Origin: Bradyrhizobium sp. sGM-13
GTDB lineage: Bacteria; Pseudomonadota; Alphaproteobacteria; Rhizobiales; Xanthobacteraceae
Direction: 5' to 3'
Assembly: GCF_018398875.1 (NCBI RefSeq)
Contig: NZ_JAGWDK010000012.1
Span: forward strand, 1 to 64,000
Length of the DNA stretch: 64,000 nucleotides
Shown piece after piece: positions 8,689-17,310 of this stretch (positions within the stretch are counted from its first letter, which is position 1; each line of letters opens with the position of its first letter). Under the pieces are notes generated by a model, which was not told the origin of the DNA, did not search any database, and worked only from the letters and a program-made list of their open reading frames with translations. The position numbers were made by a program, and so were the translations under genes.

Positions 8689-9495
8689 TCACGCAACCTC
8701 GTCGGTCCAGACCTTGAAGCCGACCAATGTGTTTGGCCCAAAGGTCTGGGCGATCGGCACGTCGGAAGCGTCGCGCCCCTGCGCAATCAGGATGCGACCG
8801 ATCCTTGGCACGTTGTTGCGCGGATCGAAAGTACGCCAGTGCCCACCGACATAGGCTTCGAACCAGCCGGCGAAATCGCCTGCAGCCCATGGCTTTGGCG
8901 TGCCGATGTCGCTGAGATAGCCCGTGCAATAGCGCGCGGGAATGTTCATGCAGCGGCAGAACGCAACGGCAAGATGGGCGTAGTCGCGGCAGACGCCCTT
9001 GCCTTCCTGGTAAGCCTCCCACGCCGTCTTGCTGGCGCGAGCATACTCATACCCGAAGGCGACGTGATGATGGACGAAATCGCAGATCGCCTGGACTCGA
9101 GCCCAGCCCGGTGGCTTTTTCTCGAACAATTGCCAGGCGATTTCCGAAAGCCGGTCGGTCTCGCAATAGCGGCTGCCGAGCAGATAGGCCAAAGTGTCCG
9201 CGGGCAGATCCTCGATCGCGTGCTGAACGGCGGAAGTAAACACGGGATCTGGCAGACCGCTGTCGCGAACGACGCCGTCGGCCGCAAGACGCACGCGGCC
9301 GGCGGGGGCAACCATGCGGCTGCACCAATTGCCAAACATGTCGCGGTAGGGAGTGATCTCGACGACTGGGTCGGTGGTGAGGAAATCCGGCACGATGACG
9401 TCGGACGCACGGGTGAAGTGCGTGCCGAGCACCATGATCATCGGCGTCGGCTGCGGGAAATCGTAGATCATTTCGAATCCGACGCGAATCTTCAC
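8689..9495 (-). CDS. Transglutaminase-like cysteine-protease-fold protein
   Basis: 268 residues from a GTG start (V-K-I-R-V-G-F-E-M). An N-terminal beta region (residues 1-110) is followed by the transglutaminase-like core: the nucleophile motif KGVCRDYAHLAVAF, and the Asp motif HWRTFDPRN. The segment that normally carries the catalytic His (D-F-H-A-W-F-E in related proteins) reads DFAGWFEAYV here, so the His is replaced. Peptidase or transferase activity is therefore uncertain. The family often sits beside circularly permuted ATP-grasp genes; none is here. Confidence 0.8.
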   Translation of the reverse strand: MKIRVGFEMIYDFPQPTPMIMVLGTHFTRASDVIVPDFLTTDPVVEITPYRDMFGNWCSRMVAPAGRVRLAADGVVRDSGLPDPVFTSAVQHAIEDLPADTLAYLLGSRYCETDRLSEIAWQLFEKKPPGWARVQAICDFVHHHVAFGYEYARASKTAWEAYQEGKGVCRDYAHLAVAFCRCMNIPARYCTGYLSDIGTPKPWAAGDFAGWFEAYVGGHWRTFDPRNNVPRIGRILIAQGRDASDVPIAQTFGPNTLVGFKVWTDEVA

Positions 9496-9968
9496 TCGAA
9501 AGCCCTTTCCGGCAGCTGCCTGCTCGAAGTGGCTACGAAGCCAGCGAATGCAAGGCGTTGGCTGGTTTATTCGACCAAATGCGGCGGGCGCCAAGGCAAC
9601 AACCGATATGCGCTGAGATTGCCTACCTCACCCGGCTCTCGGGAGAGGCGACCTGAACAAACAGATGTTCGGCCGCACCAGTCTTGAACGCGTGCCACGC
9701 ACGCCGGCAGATCAGCGCCAGGAACAGTTCGCGCGGCTGCCGGACCGGATCGACGCATGCGGTGTCCCGCAAATTCCTGGCCCGAGAGTTTGAAGGCACT
9801 CCTCCCGGCATCATCGTGCGCAGCATAGATTTCCGTTCCGGAAGACGCAGCTGCTCATCGGCCGGCGGGAAGATCACAATGAACCGATCTGCGGGCCGGT
9901 GAAAAACAGTTCCGCCTTTTCCCAATCATGTTCTAATGTCCGAGCTATTTTCCGAGGAGACCGATTGC
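9496..9968. other. Intergenic region between divergent genes
   Basis: About 470 bases between the transglutaminase-like gene (minus) and the amidase (plus). Frames on both strands lack ribosome sites and look like shadows. No RNA gene is seen. An AGGAG-type site at 9954-9958 belongs to the amidase. Confidence 0.4.
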
Positions 9969-11474
9969 ATGAATTTGCCGATGAGCTGGGACGAGTGGGC
10001 GCAGCACGATGGCGTGGCGCTGGCCACGCGCGTGGCGAAGGGCGAGCTCACGGCAAAGGAATTGGCGGCGCAGGCGGCTGATGCGATCGCCAAGGTCGAT
10101 CCCCCACTTTCGGCCGTCGTCGAAGTGTTCGAGGATGCGGTCGCCGATCCCGCCACCGACGGCACCAATCTCGATGGTCCCTTTGCCGGACTTCCGTTCC
10201 TGATGAAAGACCTCGGTCCGACATTGAAGGGCCGGCTGCAGGAAATGGGCTCGCTGTTCATGCGCGGCAATCGCGCCACCGCGGACACGTTCCTGACGCG
10301 GAAGATGCGCACCGCCGGGCTCAATCTGATCGGGCGTACCACCACGCCCGAGTTCGGCGTATGCAGCTCGGCCGACAATCCCGCCGTCTATGTTACTCGC
10401 AACCCCTGGAATACCGACTACACCACCTGCGGATCGTCGGCCGGCAGCGCAGCGATGGTCGCCGCCGGCGCGGTGCCGATCGCGCACGCGACCGACGGCG
10501 GCGGCTCGATCCGGATTCCCGCCGGTGTCAACGGCAATATCGGACTGAAAGTCTCGCGCGGCGTGTTCTCGCTGTCGCCGCACCTCTCTGATTTGAGCGG
10601 ACTGGTTTCGATTCAAGGCTGCCAGTCGCGCACGGTGCGCGATACCGCAGCCTTCGTCGATGCCTGCCGCGGTCCGGCGCCGGGCGAATTCATGCCGTTC
10701 TGGAGTCCGCCGGAGCCGTATACGCGGATGATCACGCATGATCCTGCCCGGCTGAAAATCGCGCTATCGTATCAGTGGGGTGATTATCGCGCGACGCCGC
10801 ATATCGCAGCCGAGCTGCAGAAGGCCGGACGCTTTCTCGAGGGCCTCGGGCATCACGTCGATTACGCGCTGCCCGATCTGGACTATGGCGAAGCCTTCGC
10901 GGCGCAGACCACCTGCTACATCAGCAATTTTGCCGTGGTGATCTCCAACATGCTGGCCGCGCGCGGCCTCGAACAGCCGCCGGAAGATCTGATTGAGCCG
11001 ATCAACATCCGGATCTGGGAGCATGGCCGACACACGTCCTACGCGGACCGAGCCCGCATGCAGGCGGTGTTCAACACGACCTCACGCAGCTTCGGCGCGT
11101 TCTTCGAGGAGTGGGATATTATACTAACGCCGATCACTGCGCTGCCGACGCCAAAGGTCGGCACGACCGAGTATCTCACGATCAGCGACAATCCCGACGT
11201 GCTGGACTGGTTCGGTAACCTCTGGCGCAATTTTGCATTTACCCCGCTCGCCAATCTCTGCGGCATCCCGGCGATCTCGCTGCCGCTCGCCACCCACGAG
11301 CACGGCCTGCCGCTCGGCATCCAGGCCATCGCGAAGCAGGCCAATGACGGCTTGTTGTTGCAGCTAGCGGCGCAGATCGAGCGCGCGATCGGCGGCAAGT
11401 GGAATGCGGGGCAAAGGCCGGGCGTGCATGTGACGAGAGATTCACAGCCTGACAATCACACGCCGAAAGCTTAG
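9969..11474 (+). CDS. Amidase-signature-family amidohydrolase
   Basis: 501 residues from an ATG ten bases after GAGGA; an upstream in-frame start lacks a site. The amidase signature is clear: Lys in PFLMKDL, the Gly/Ser-rich CGSSAGSAAMVAAG segment, and GGSIRIPAG carrying the acyl-acceptor Ser of the Ser-cisSer-Lys triad. It hydrolyses an amide of unknown identity. GatA is unlikely because gatC/gatB are absent and the C-terminus differs. The gene is monocistronic. Confidence 0.88.
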   Translation: MNLPMSWDEWAQHDGVALATRVAKGELTAKELAAQAADAIAKVDPPLSAVVEVFEDAVADPATDGTNLDGPFAGLPFLMKDLGPTLKGRLQEMGSLFMRGNRATADTFLTRKMRTAGLNLIGRTTTPEFGVCSSADNPAVYVTRNPWNTDYTTCGSSAGSAAMVAAGAVPIAHATDGGGSIRIPAGVNGNIGLKVSRGVFSLSPHLSDLSGLVSIQGCQSRTVRDTAAFVDACRGPAPGEFMPFWSPPEPYTRMITHDPARLKIALSYQWGDYRATPHIAAELQKAGRFLEGLGHHVDYALPDLDYGEAFAAQTTCYISNFAVVISNMLAARGLEQPPEDLIEPINIRIWEHGRHTSYADRARMQAVFNTTSRSFGAFFEEWDIILTPITALPTPKVGTTEYLTISDNPDVLDWFGNLWRNFAFTPLANLCGIPAISLPLATHEHGLPLGIQAIAKQANDGLLLQLAAQIERAIGGKWNAGQRPGVHVTRDSQPDNHTPKA

Positions 11475-11622
11475 ATGCGGTCTGATTGGGCAGCGCGAGA
11501 GGGAAGCGGCGTAGCCCGGCCAAACAGGAGAGCACCGATGCTGATCGACTGGGATGAGCTGTAAAATACGGTCGAGTTCGTCAGCATGAAGGCTGCCGCA
11601 GAGCTGACGCATAGCCCGGACG

Positions 11623-11976
11623 TCATTTTGTCACCTCAACCGGCAACGTGCTGCCCTGACTGCGACCAGCGGCTGTCGCATCCCACCAGCTACCCAGGGC
11701 ATCAAGCAGCGGCACGAGCTTGAGACCAGCCGGCGTCAGATCATATTCCACGCGCAACGGATATCCCTCGAATTCACTGCGTTCGACAATGCCGGCGTCC
11801 TCCAGCTTGCGAAGCTCCAGAGTGAGCATCTTGTGCGAGATGGTGGGGTTGTCCCTGCGCAGATCGCTGAAGCGTTTTGTGCCCTGCTTCAAATAATAGA
11901 TCAGCAGACTGGGCCAGCGACCGCTGATGACCTGCATCACTTCTTCGATGGGACAGCGGGAGACGAGATCTTTCAT
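11623..11976 (-). CDS. HxlR-family winged-helix transcriptional regulator
   Basis: 117 residues with the HxlR pattern: Cys8-Pro, VISGRWPSLLIYYL helix, RFSDLRRDNPTISHKMLTLEL recognition helix, and the wing RVEYDLTPAG. HxlR proteins are dimeric repressors or activators, often sensing electrophiles through the N-terminal Cys. It is divergent from a glutathione transferase gene, the likely target. An 18-bp perfect palindrome lies between them. Confidence 0.9.
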   Translation of the reverse strand: MKDLVSRCPIEEVMQVISGRWPSLLIYYLKQGTKRFSDLRRDNPTISHKMLTLELRKLEDAGIVERSEFEGYPLRVEYDLTPAGLKLVPLLDALGSWWDATAAGRSQGSTLPVEVTK

Positions 11977-12040
11977 CTGACTACTCGTGGTTACAAAAAG
12001 GTGCGTAATTTACTTGGGCAACGCGATCCGTAGTTTCCAG

Positions 12041-12058
12041 TCACGCTGCGCAGCGTGA
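12041..12058. promoter_or_regulatory. 18-bp perfect palindrome, candidate operator
   Basis: TCACGCTGCGCAGCGTGA is its own reverse complement. It lies 28 bases before the GST start and 65 bases before the HxlR start. A second weaker dyad, GTTAC (11990) / GTAAT (12005), lies closer to the regulator. Either could bind the HxlR dimer. Confidence 0.5.
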
Positions 12059-12085
12059 TCGGCAGAAATCACGGAGAACATACCA

Positions 12086-12811
12086 ATGGAACCGATACTT
12101 GTTTATGGCTTCCCAGCCGGAAGCTCGATGGGGCTTGTCGCCGCCCTTGAATGGCTTGGCAAACCCTATCGGCTTTGCCGTGTTGATATGCTCGGCGAGA
12201 TGCGCGATTCTTCCTATGCTCGCATCAATGCCCGGCATGAAACGCCGGTGCTGATCACGGATGCAGGGCGGGTGCTGACCGAAACGATGGCGATCGCCGC
12301 CTGGCTCGAGGCAAGAGACAGCCAGCGACGCATCAGCTTCGCACCGCTTTCGCCGGAAGCAGACCGGATGCACCAACTGATCGGCTTTGTTAATACGGGC
12401 TTCACTGGCGCCTTCACGCCGCTATGGGCGGCGCTGGAGATGGCGAAACCGAACCCGCAAATGCAGGCATCGCTACGTGAGTTCGGCGCCGCGCGGGTGA
12501 TCGAGCGGCATGACAAGCTCGAAGCCATGATCGGAGAGCATCTTTTTCTGATGGGTGAGCGCCCGACGCTGGCAGACGGCGTTCTGGTCGGCGTCGCGCG
12601 CTGGCTCGACTTCCATCGAGTCGCCGATCCGGCACGCTGGCCAAAACTCGCCGCGGTGCGCCGGCGCATTGAGGCCGATCCCGCCGTCATCTATGCAACG
12701 GCGCTGGAGAGCGGAGATATCGGCTCGGGAACAGGCGCTTGTGTCGGCCATATCGCACTCGCGGATGTTATCGAGCGGTTCGGCGACCAGAGTATTATCG
12801 GTTCTGATTGA
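12086..12811 (+). CDS. Glutathione S-transferase family protein
   Basis: 241 residues. The N-terminal thioredoxin-like domain (1-80) shows ILVYGFPAGSSMG, the cis-Pro motif HETPVLI, and LTETMAIAAWLE, which contacts the gamma-glutamyl group. An all-helical C-terminal domain follows (about 90-210), containing LADGVLVGVARWL. The N-terminal catalytic Ser/Cys/Tyr cannot be assigned with certainty. Divergent from the HxlR regulator, which suggests induction by a reactive electrophile. Confidence 0.85.
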   Translation: MEPILVYGFPAGSSMGLVAALEWLGKPYRLCRVDMLGEMRDSSYARINARHETPVLITDAGRVLTETMAIAAWLEARDSQRRISFAPLSPEADRMHQLIGFVNTGFTGAFTPLWAALEMAKPNPQMQASLREFGAARVIERHDKLEAMIGEHLFLMGERPTLADGVLVGVARWLDFHRVADPARWPKLAAVRRRIEADPAVIYATALESGDIGSGTGACVGHIALADVIERFGDQSIIGSD

Positions 12812-12832
12812 ATTCAGAACCGAAGCTCTAGA

Positions 12833-12852
12833 TTCGTTTTGACGCGTTTTCT
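12833..12852. repeat. 20-bp piece of a dispersed repeat shared with rnpA
   Basis: TTCGTTTTGACGCGTTTTCT here is identical, in reverse complement, to 47694-47713 inside rnpA. Both appear to be parts of a dispersed palindromic element. Confidence 0.65.
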
Positions 12853-12873
12853 AGCTCGATCGCGCCAAGTGGA

Positions 12874-12895
12874 ACGCCGGGAAGCAGCCCGGCGT
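12874..12895. terminator. Hairpin between convergent genes
   Basis: Arms ACGCCGGG and CCCGGCGT (8 of 8 paired) around the loop AAGCAG. It lies between the GST stop (plus) and the solute-binding-protein stop (minus), as expected for a shared terminator. There is no T-tract on either side. Confidence 0.4.
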
Positions 12896-12935
12896 CCACA
12901 TGGCGGGGGTTGAACGGCCGACGCGGCAAGAACCT

Positions 12936-14465
12936 CTATTTCCACTTCGCCAGATAGAAGCGCGGCAATTCGTCCGGGTACGGCGTGAAGTCGAGCTGCT
13001 TGGAGTGGCCGTAGGTCGTCACATAGGTGTGCAGCGGCGCCCAGTAGGCCTGCTCGGTGATCTTCTTGATCGCCGCCGAATAGGCCTCCTTGCGTGCTTC
13101 CGGATTGATGGTCGATCCGCCCTGCAACAGCAGCTTCTGCACCTCGGGATCGCGCGCATAGTCGTCGGCGCCGCCGTCGAAGAAATTGGGCATGATGGCC
13201 GAGACGTCGTTGATCGAGTAGCTACCCCAGCTTCCGAGATAGGCGCGCAGCTCGCCCGCCTTGGCGCGCTGGATCAGGGCCGCGGTCTGGAGCTGGTTGA
13301 GCTTGGCGCGGATACCGACTGCGTGCAGGTAGTTCTGGACCGACGATCCCCACTGCGGCAGCACGTAGCTTGCAAGTTCCACATCGAAGCCGTCGGGATA
13401 TCCGGCCTCGGCAAGAAGCTTCTTTGCCTTCGCCGGATCGTAGTCGTAGGCCACCGCGGCCTCGGCATCGCAACCGAACTGCGACGGGAAGCAGGGCGCT
13501 GCGGGAACGCGGCTGCCGCCGGTGACGAGCTTCTCGGCAATCGCCTTGCGATCGATTGCATGCCAGATCGCCTGGCGTACCTTCTGCTTTGTCAGGGGAT
13601 TGTCGGCGCCGGTGCGCCCGCCGGCATCCAGGGAGAGGTATCCGATCCGCATCGATTCCTTGCGCACCGCCTGCAGATGCGGCATCCGGTTCACGGCTTC
13701 GAGCTGGTCCGGATTCATGTTCCAGATCCAGTCGGCGCGGCCGGCGAGCAATTCGGTCATCTCGGTCGCAGCATCAGGCACAAATCGCACGCTCATCTTC
13801 TTGATCGCCGGCTTGCCCTTGGGGCTGCCGGCCCAGTAATCCTCGAAGCGCTCGAAGTCGATGGAGACGCCGGGCTCGACCTTCGTCACCTTGTAGGGAC
13901 CCGCGCCGACCGGCGCCTTGGCGTAACCTTCCGCGCCGACCTTCTCGCGATAGGCTTTGGGATAGATCGGCAGCACCAGCGCGAAATATTCCAGCGCCGC
14001 CGGGTTCGGCCGCTTCAGCTTGACGCGCACCGAAAGGTCACCGGTCTTCTCCGCCTTGTCGATCCAGTTGTAATTCGACGGGGTCGAGACGCGGCTCGCC
14101 GGATCGGCGACGACGTTGATGGTGTAAACGACGTCGTCGGCCGTGAACGCGCTGCCGTCGTGGAATTTGACGCCGGGCCGCAGCGTGAACTCGATCGTGG
14201 TCGGATCCGGCAGCTTCCATTCGGTTGCGAGCAGCGGCTCCAGCTTGAACGTATCGGGATTGCGGTAGACCAGCGCGTCCCATCCCTGGTGGTGCATCAC
14301 CACGCCGGTGCGCAGATTGTTATAGAAGGGATCGATGTTGGGCAGCGCGTCGCGCATCACGATCCGCAGCGTGTCGGCTGATTTCTGCGCCGCCGCCGGC
14401 AACGCAGCGACACCCGATAGAACCGCCGCCAGAATTGCAACGCCGAGCTTTTTTTGCATATGCAT
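12936..14465 (-). CDS. Peptide/opine-type ABC transporter solute-binding protein
   Basis: 509 residues. Signal peptide MHMQKKLGVAILAAVLSGVA...AAAQ (cleavage near residue 26). The mature chain is SBP family 5 (DppA/OppA type): DALPNIDPFYNNL, EFTLRPGVKFHDGSAFTADDVVYT, VGAGPYKV, RQAIWHAIDRKAI. GGAGAG lies just before the start; the second Met two codons on is also possible. Last gene of the transporter operon, 42 bases after the second ATPase. The ligand may be a peptide, opine or other amide and is not decidable. Confidence 0.9.
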   Translation of the reverse strand: MHMQKKLGVAILAAVLSGVAALPAAAQKSADTLRIVMRDALPNIDPFYNNLRTGVVMHHQGWDALVYRNPDTFKLEPLLATEWKLPDPTTIEFTLRPGVKFHDGSAFTADDVVYTINVVADPASRVSTPSNYNWIDKAEKTGDLSVRVKLKRPNPAALEYFALVLPIYPKAYREKVGAEGYAKAPVGAGPYKVTKVEPGVSIDFERFEDYWAGSPKGKPAIKKMSVRFVPDAATEMTELLAGRADWIWNMNPDQLEAVNRMPHLQAVRKESMRIGYLSLDAGGRTGADNPLTKQKVRQAIWHAIDRKAIAEKLVTGGSRVPAAPCFPSQFGCDAEAAVAYDYDPAKAKKLLAEAGYPDGFDVELASYVLPQWGSSVQNYLHAVGIRAKLNQLQTAALIQRAKAGELRAYLGSWGSYSINDVSAIMPNFFDGGADDYARDPEVQKLLLQGGSTINPEARKEAYSAAIKKITEQAYWAPLHTYVTTYGHSKQLDFTPYPDELPRFYLAKWK

Positions 14466-14507
14466 ATCGCTCTCCATTTTTCTATTAAAGGCGGCGCAAA
14501 ACACGCC

Positions 14508-15458
14508 CTATGCCAAGTGACATTCTACCATTCCCCGGGGCGGGCGGGCCATGGGCATTGGTGCTTCATGGCGGCAGCGCTCGACCGCGATGCGGCAGCG
14601 CGGGTTGAACCGGCAGCCCGGCGGAATATTGGACGGATCCGGCATGGCGTCGCCGAGGCCGATGTCCGGCACGCCCTTGCCCGGCTCCGGCGTCAGCACG
14701 CTTTCCAGGAGCGCCTGGGTGTAGGGGTGGCGGGGCTTGCGAAACAGCGCGTCGGTTTCGTTCCGCTCGACGAAACGGCCAAGGTACATCACCGCGACTT
14801 CGCTCGCGACATGCTCGACGACGGCGAGATTGTGGCTGATGAAAAGGTAAGTCAGCCCGAGGTCGCGGCGCAGGTCGGCCAAAAGATTGAGGATCTGCGC
14901 CTGCACCGAGACGTCGAGCGCGCTGGTCGGCTCGTCGCAGATCACGATCCGCGGCTCCAGCACCAATGCGCGGGCAATCGCCGCGCGCTGGCGTTGCCCG
15001 CCGGAAAGTTGCGACGGCATGCGCTCGCCCATCGCGGCCGACAGGCCGACACGCTCGAGAATGCCGCCGACCCGGCGCTCGATCTCGCCGCGTGAGAAAG
15101 TGCCCTGGGCGGCAAGCGGCAGCGCGACGATATCCTTGATGCGCCGGCGCGGATTGAGCGAGGCGAACGGATCCTGGAACACCGGCTGGATCAATCGCGC
15201 CCGCGCCTTACGGTCGAGGTCGAACAGGCGCTTGCCATCGACCAGCACGGTTCCCGCCGTCGGCTTGAGCAGCCCGAGGATCAGGCGAGCCAGCGTCGAC
15301 TTGCCACATCCGGACTCGCCAACGATGCCGAGCACGCTACCGGCCGGGACTTTGAAGGTGACATCGTCGACCGCGACCACGCGCTTTTCCGCCGACATCA
15401 GCCCGGTGTGGACGCGGAATTCGCACCGCAGGTTCTCGACCTCGATCGCGGCGGTCAT
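14508..15458 (-). CDS. Peptide-type ABC transporter ATPase, OppF/DppF subunit
   Basis: 316 residues. Walker A GESGCGKST, signature LSGGQRQR, Walker B IVICDEPTSALD, H-loop ISHNLAVVEH. The C-terminal oligopeptide-transporter extension has the Cys-rich CRFNPRCRIAVERC. The ATG overlaps the upstream OppD stop (ATGA). It pairs with OppD to drive the two permeases. Confidence 0.93.
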   Translation of the reverse strand: MTAAIEVENLRCEFRVHTGLMSAEKRVVAVDDVTFKVPAGSVLGIVGESGCGKSTLARLILGLLKPTAGTVLVDGKRLFDLDRKARARLIQPVFQDPFASLNPRRRIKDIVALPLAAQGTFSRGEIERRVGGILERVGLSAAMGERMPSQLSGGQRQRAAIARALVLEPRIVICDEPTSALDVSVQAQILNLLADLRRDLGLTYLFISHNLAVVEHVASEVAVMYLGRFVERNETDALFRKPRHPYTQALLESVLTPEPGKGVPDIGLGDAMPDPSNIPPGCRFNPRCRIAVERCRHEAPMPMARPPRGMVECHLA

Positions 15459-16432
15459 GCGGGTTGCAGCTCCGCCCAGTCCGGCTCGAGCCGGCAAAGA
15501 TAATCATGCGCGTCGCCCGCCCGACGCCGCGGTATCGCACGCGTGCAGGTTTCGTCGGCGTGGGCGCAGCGCGAGCGAAAGGCGCAGCCGGCAAAGCCGG
15601 GCCCGATCGCCGGCACGACGCCGGGGATCGAGCCGAGCGGCCGGTCGCGCTGCACCCGGCCGGGCACCGGCACACAGGACAGAAGACCGCGTGTGTAGGG
15701 ATGCTGCGGCGCGCGGAACAGCTCCGCCGTCGGCGCGCGCTCGACCACCTCGCCGGCATACATCACCGACACGTGGTCGGCGACGCGCGCGACGATACCG
15801 AGGTCATGGGTGATCAGCAGGATCGAGAGGCCGAGCTCGCGCTTGAGATTGGCGAGCAGCCGCAGGATCTGCGCCTGCACGGTGACGTCGAGCGCGGTGG
15901 TCGGCTCGTCGGCGATCAACAGTTCCGGATCGCACATCAGCGCCATCGCGATCATCACGCGCTGGCGCAGGCCGCCGGAGAGCTGGTGCGGAAACTGGCC
16001 GAGCCGCATGCCAGGTGCGGTGATGCCGACGCGGCCCATCAGTTCGGCGGCGCGGTCGAGGGCCGCCCCGCGCGAGCCGCCCTTGTGGCGCGTCATCACC
16101 TCCGCCATTTGCGAACCGATGGTGAAGGCCGGATTGAGGCTCGTCATCGGCTCCTGAAATATCATCGCCATGCGGTTGCCGCGCAGGCGCGCCATCTCAC
16201 GGTCCGAGAGCGATGTGAGGTCGGCGCCGGCGAAGCTCATCTTTTTCGCCGAACGCTGGCCGCCGCGGGCGAGCAGGCTCATCACCGCCAGCGCGGTCAC
16301 CGACTTGCCGCAGCCGGACTCGCCGACCAGGCAGTGAGTCTCGCCCCTCTCGACCCGGAACGAGGCGCCGCGCACCGCCGCGGTGCGGTTGAACGTTACC
16401 TGAAGCTCTTCCACGTCCAAGAGCGCACTCAT
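15455..16432 (-). CDS. Peptide-type ABC transporter ATPase, OppD/DppD subunit
   Basis: 325 residues from an ATG overlapping the permease stop (ATGA); a longer frame upstream is antisense-like and overlaps the permease. Walker A GESGCGKS, signature LSGGLRQR (Leu where Gln is usual), Walker B LLIADEPTTALD, H-loop ITHDLGIVARV. The C-terminal domain carries CAFRSRCAHADETC, the cysteine cluster typical of OppD/DppD. Confidence 0.93.
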   Translation of the reverse strand: MSALLDVEELQVTFNRTAAVRGASFRVERGETHCLVGESGCGKSVTALAVMSLLARGGQRSAKKMSFAGADLTSLSDREMARLRGNRMAMIFQEPMTSLNPAFTIGSQMAEVMTRHKGGSRGAALDRAAELMGRVGITAPGMRLGQFPHQLSGGLRQRVMIAMALMCDPELLIADEPTTALDVTVQAQILRLLANLKRELGLSILLITHDLGIVARVADHVSVMYAGEVVERAPTAELFRAPQHPYTRGLLSCVPVPGRVQRDRPLGSIPGVVPAIGPGFAGCAFRSRCAHADETCTRAIPRRRAGDAHDYLCRLEPDWAELQPA

Positions 16433-17310
16433 CGCAGCCGCTCCGCGCCGAGCAAATTGCGCAGTCCGTCGCCGACCAGATTGATGCCGAGCACCAGAAC
16501 CGCCAGGGCTACGCCGGGGATCATGATCACCCAGGGCGAAAAGAACATGTAGTCCTTGCCCTCGGCGATCATCAGCCCCCATGACGGCAGCGGCGGCGGC
16601 ACGCCCAGCCCCAGGAACGACAGGGCAGCCTCGAGCAGGATGGCCAGCGCCATCTCCAGCGTTGCCACCACGGCAAGATGGCTCGCGATGTTCGGCAAAA
16701 TCTCCTTGATCAGGATGTGCGGCATCGAGGCGCCGGCGCACCAGGCCGCACTGACGTAGTCGTGGTTGCGAACCTGCATGGTGGTCGCGCGCGCGACGAC
16801 CGCGAAGCGGTCCCATAACAACAGCCCGAGGGTGGCGACGACGAGCCCGAGGCCCGATCCCATCAGCCCGACCACCGCAAGCGCGACCAGCACGACAGGG
16901 ATCGACAATCGCGTCGTGATGGCGAACAGCACGAAATCGTCGACGCGGCCACCAAAAAACCCGCCGAGCACGCCGAGCGTGATGCCGATCAGCCCCGACG
17001 TGATCACCGTCATGATGCCGATCAGGAGCGAAATGCGCGCGCCATAGACCAGCCGCGCGAGATAGTCCCGGCCGAGTTGGTCGGTGCCGAGCCAATGGCC
17101 CGGCTCGGTGCCCTCCATCCAGAATGGCGGCTTGAGGCGATTGCCGAGGTCCTGGGTGAACGGATCCTGCGGCACCAGCGCGTTGCCGATGAGCGCCGCC
17201 GCAACAACGAGCGCGACGATGGCAATCCCGATCGCAAAGCCGGCGGCGCCGATGCGCGAGCTGCCTATGCTCGAAGGCTGCGGCGCCTGAATGGCAATCG
17301 GCTCGCTCAT
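16429..17310 (-). CDS. Peptide-type ABC transporter permease, DppC subunit
   Basis: 293 residues with an N-terminal membrane segment (AAGFAIGIAIVALVVAAALIG), the OppC-type periplasmic loop HWLGTDQLGRDYLARLVYGARISL, and about five further spans. The coupling-helix region reads VSAAWCAGASMPHILIKEILPN. Start and stop overlap both neighbours by four bases (ATGA), so translation is coupled through the operon. Confidence 0.92.
   Translation of the reverse strand: MSEPIAIQAPQPSSIGSSRIGAAGFAIGIAIVALVVAAALIGNALVPQDPFTQDLGNRLKPPFWMEGTEPGHWLGTDQLGRDYLARLVYGARISLLIGIMTVITSGLIGITLGVLGGFFGGRVDDFVLFAITTRLSIPVVLVALAVVGLMGSGLGLVVATLGLLLWDRFAVVARATTMQVRNHDYVSAAWCAGASMPHILIKEILPNIASHLAVVATLEMALAILLEAALSFLGLGVPPPLPSWGLMIAEGKDYMFFSPWVIMIPGVALAVLVLGINLVGDGLRNLLGAERLR

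Noticed and set aside
11536..11562. Eight-codon frame MLIDWDEL with an upstream AGGAG
   Set aside because: Too short to support as a gene and no attenuator-like structure or downstream gene in the same direction follows it.
12900..14381. Long plus-strand frame (493 codons) opposite the solute-binding-protein gene
   Set aside because: The minus strand encodes a complete, recognisable family-5 binding protein with a signal peptide; the opposite frame is an antisense shadow typical of high-GC DNA.
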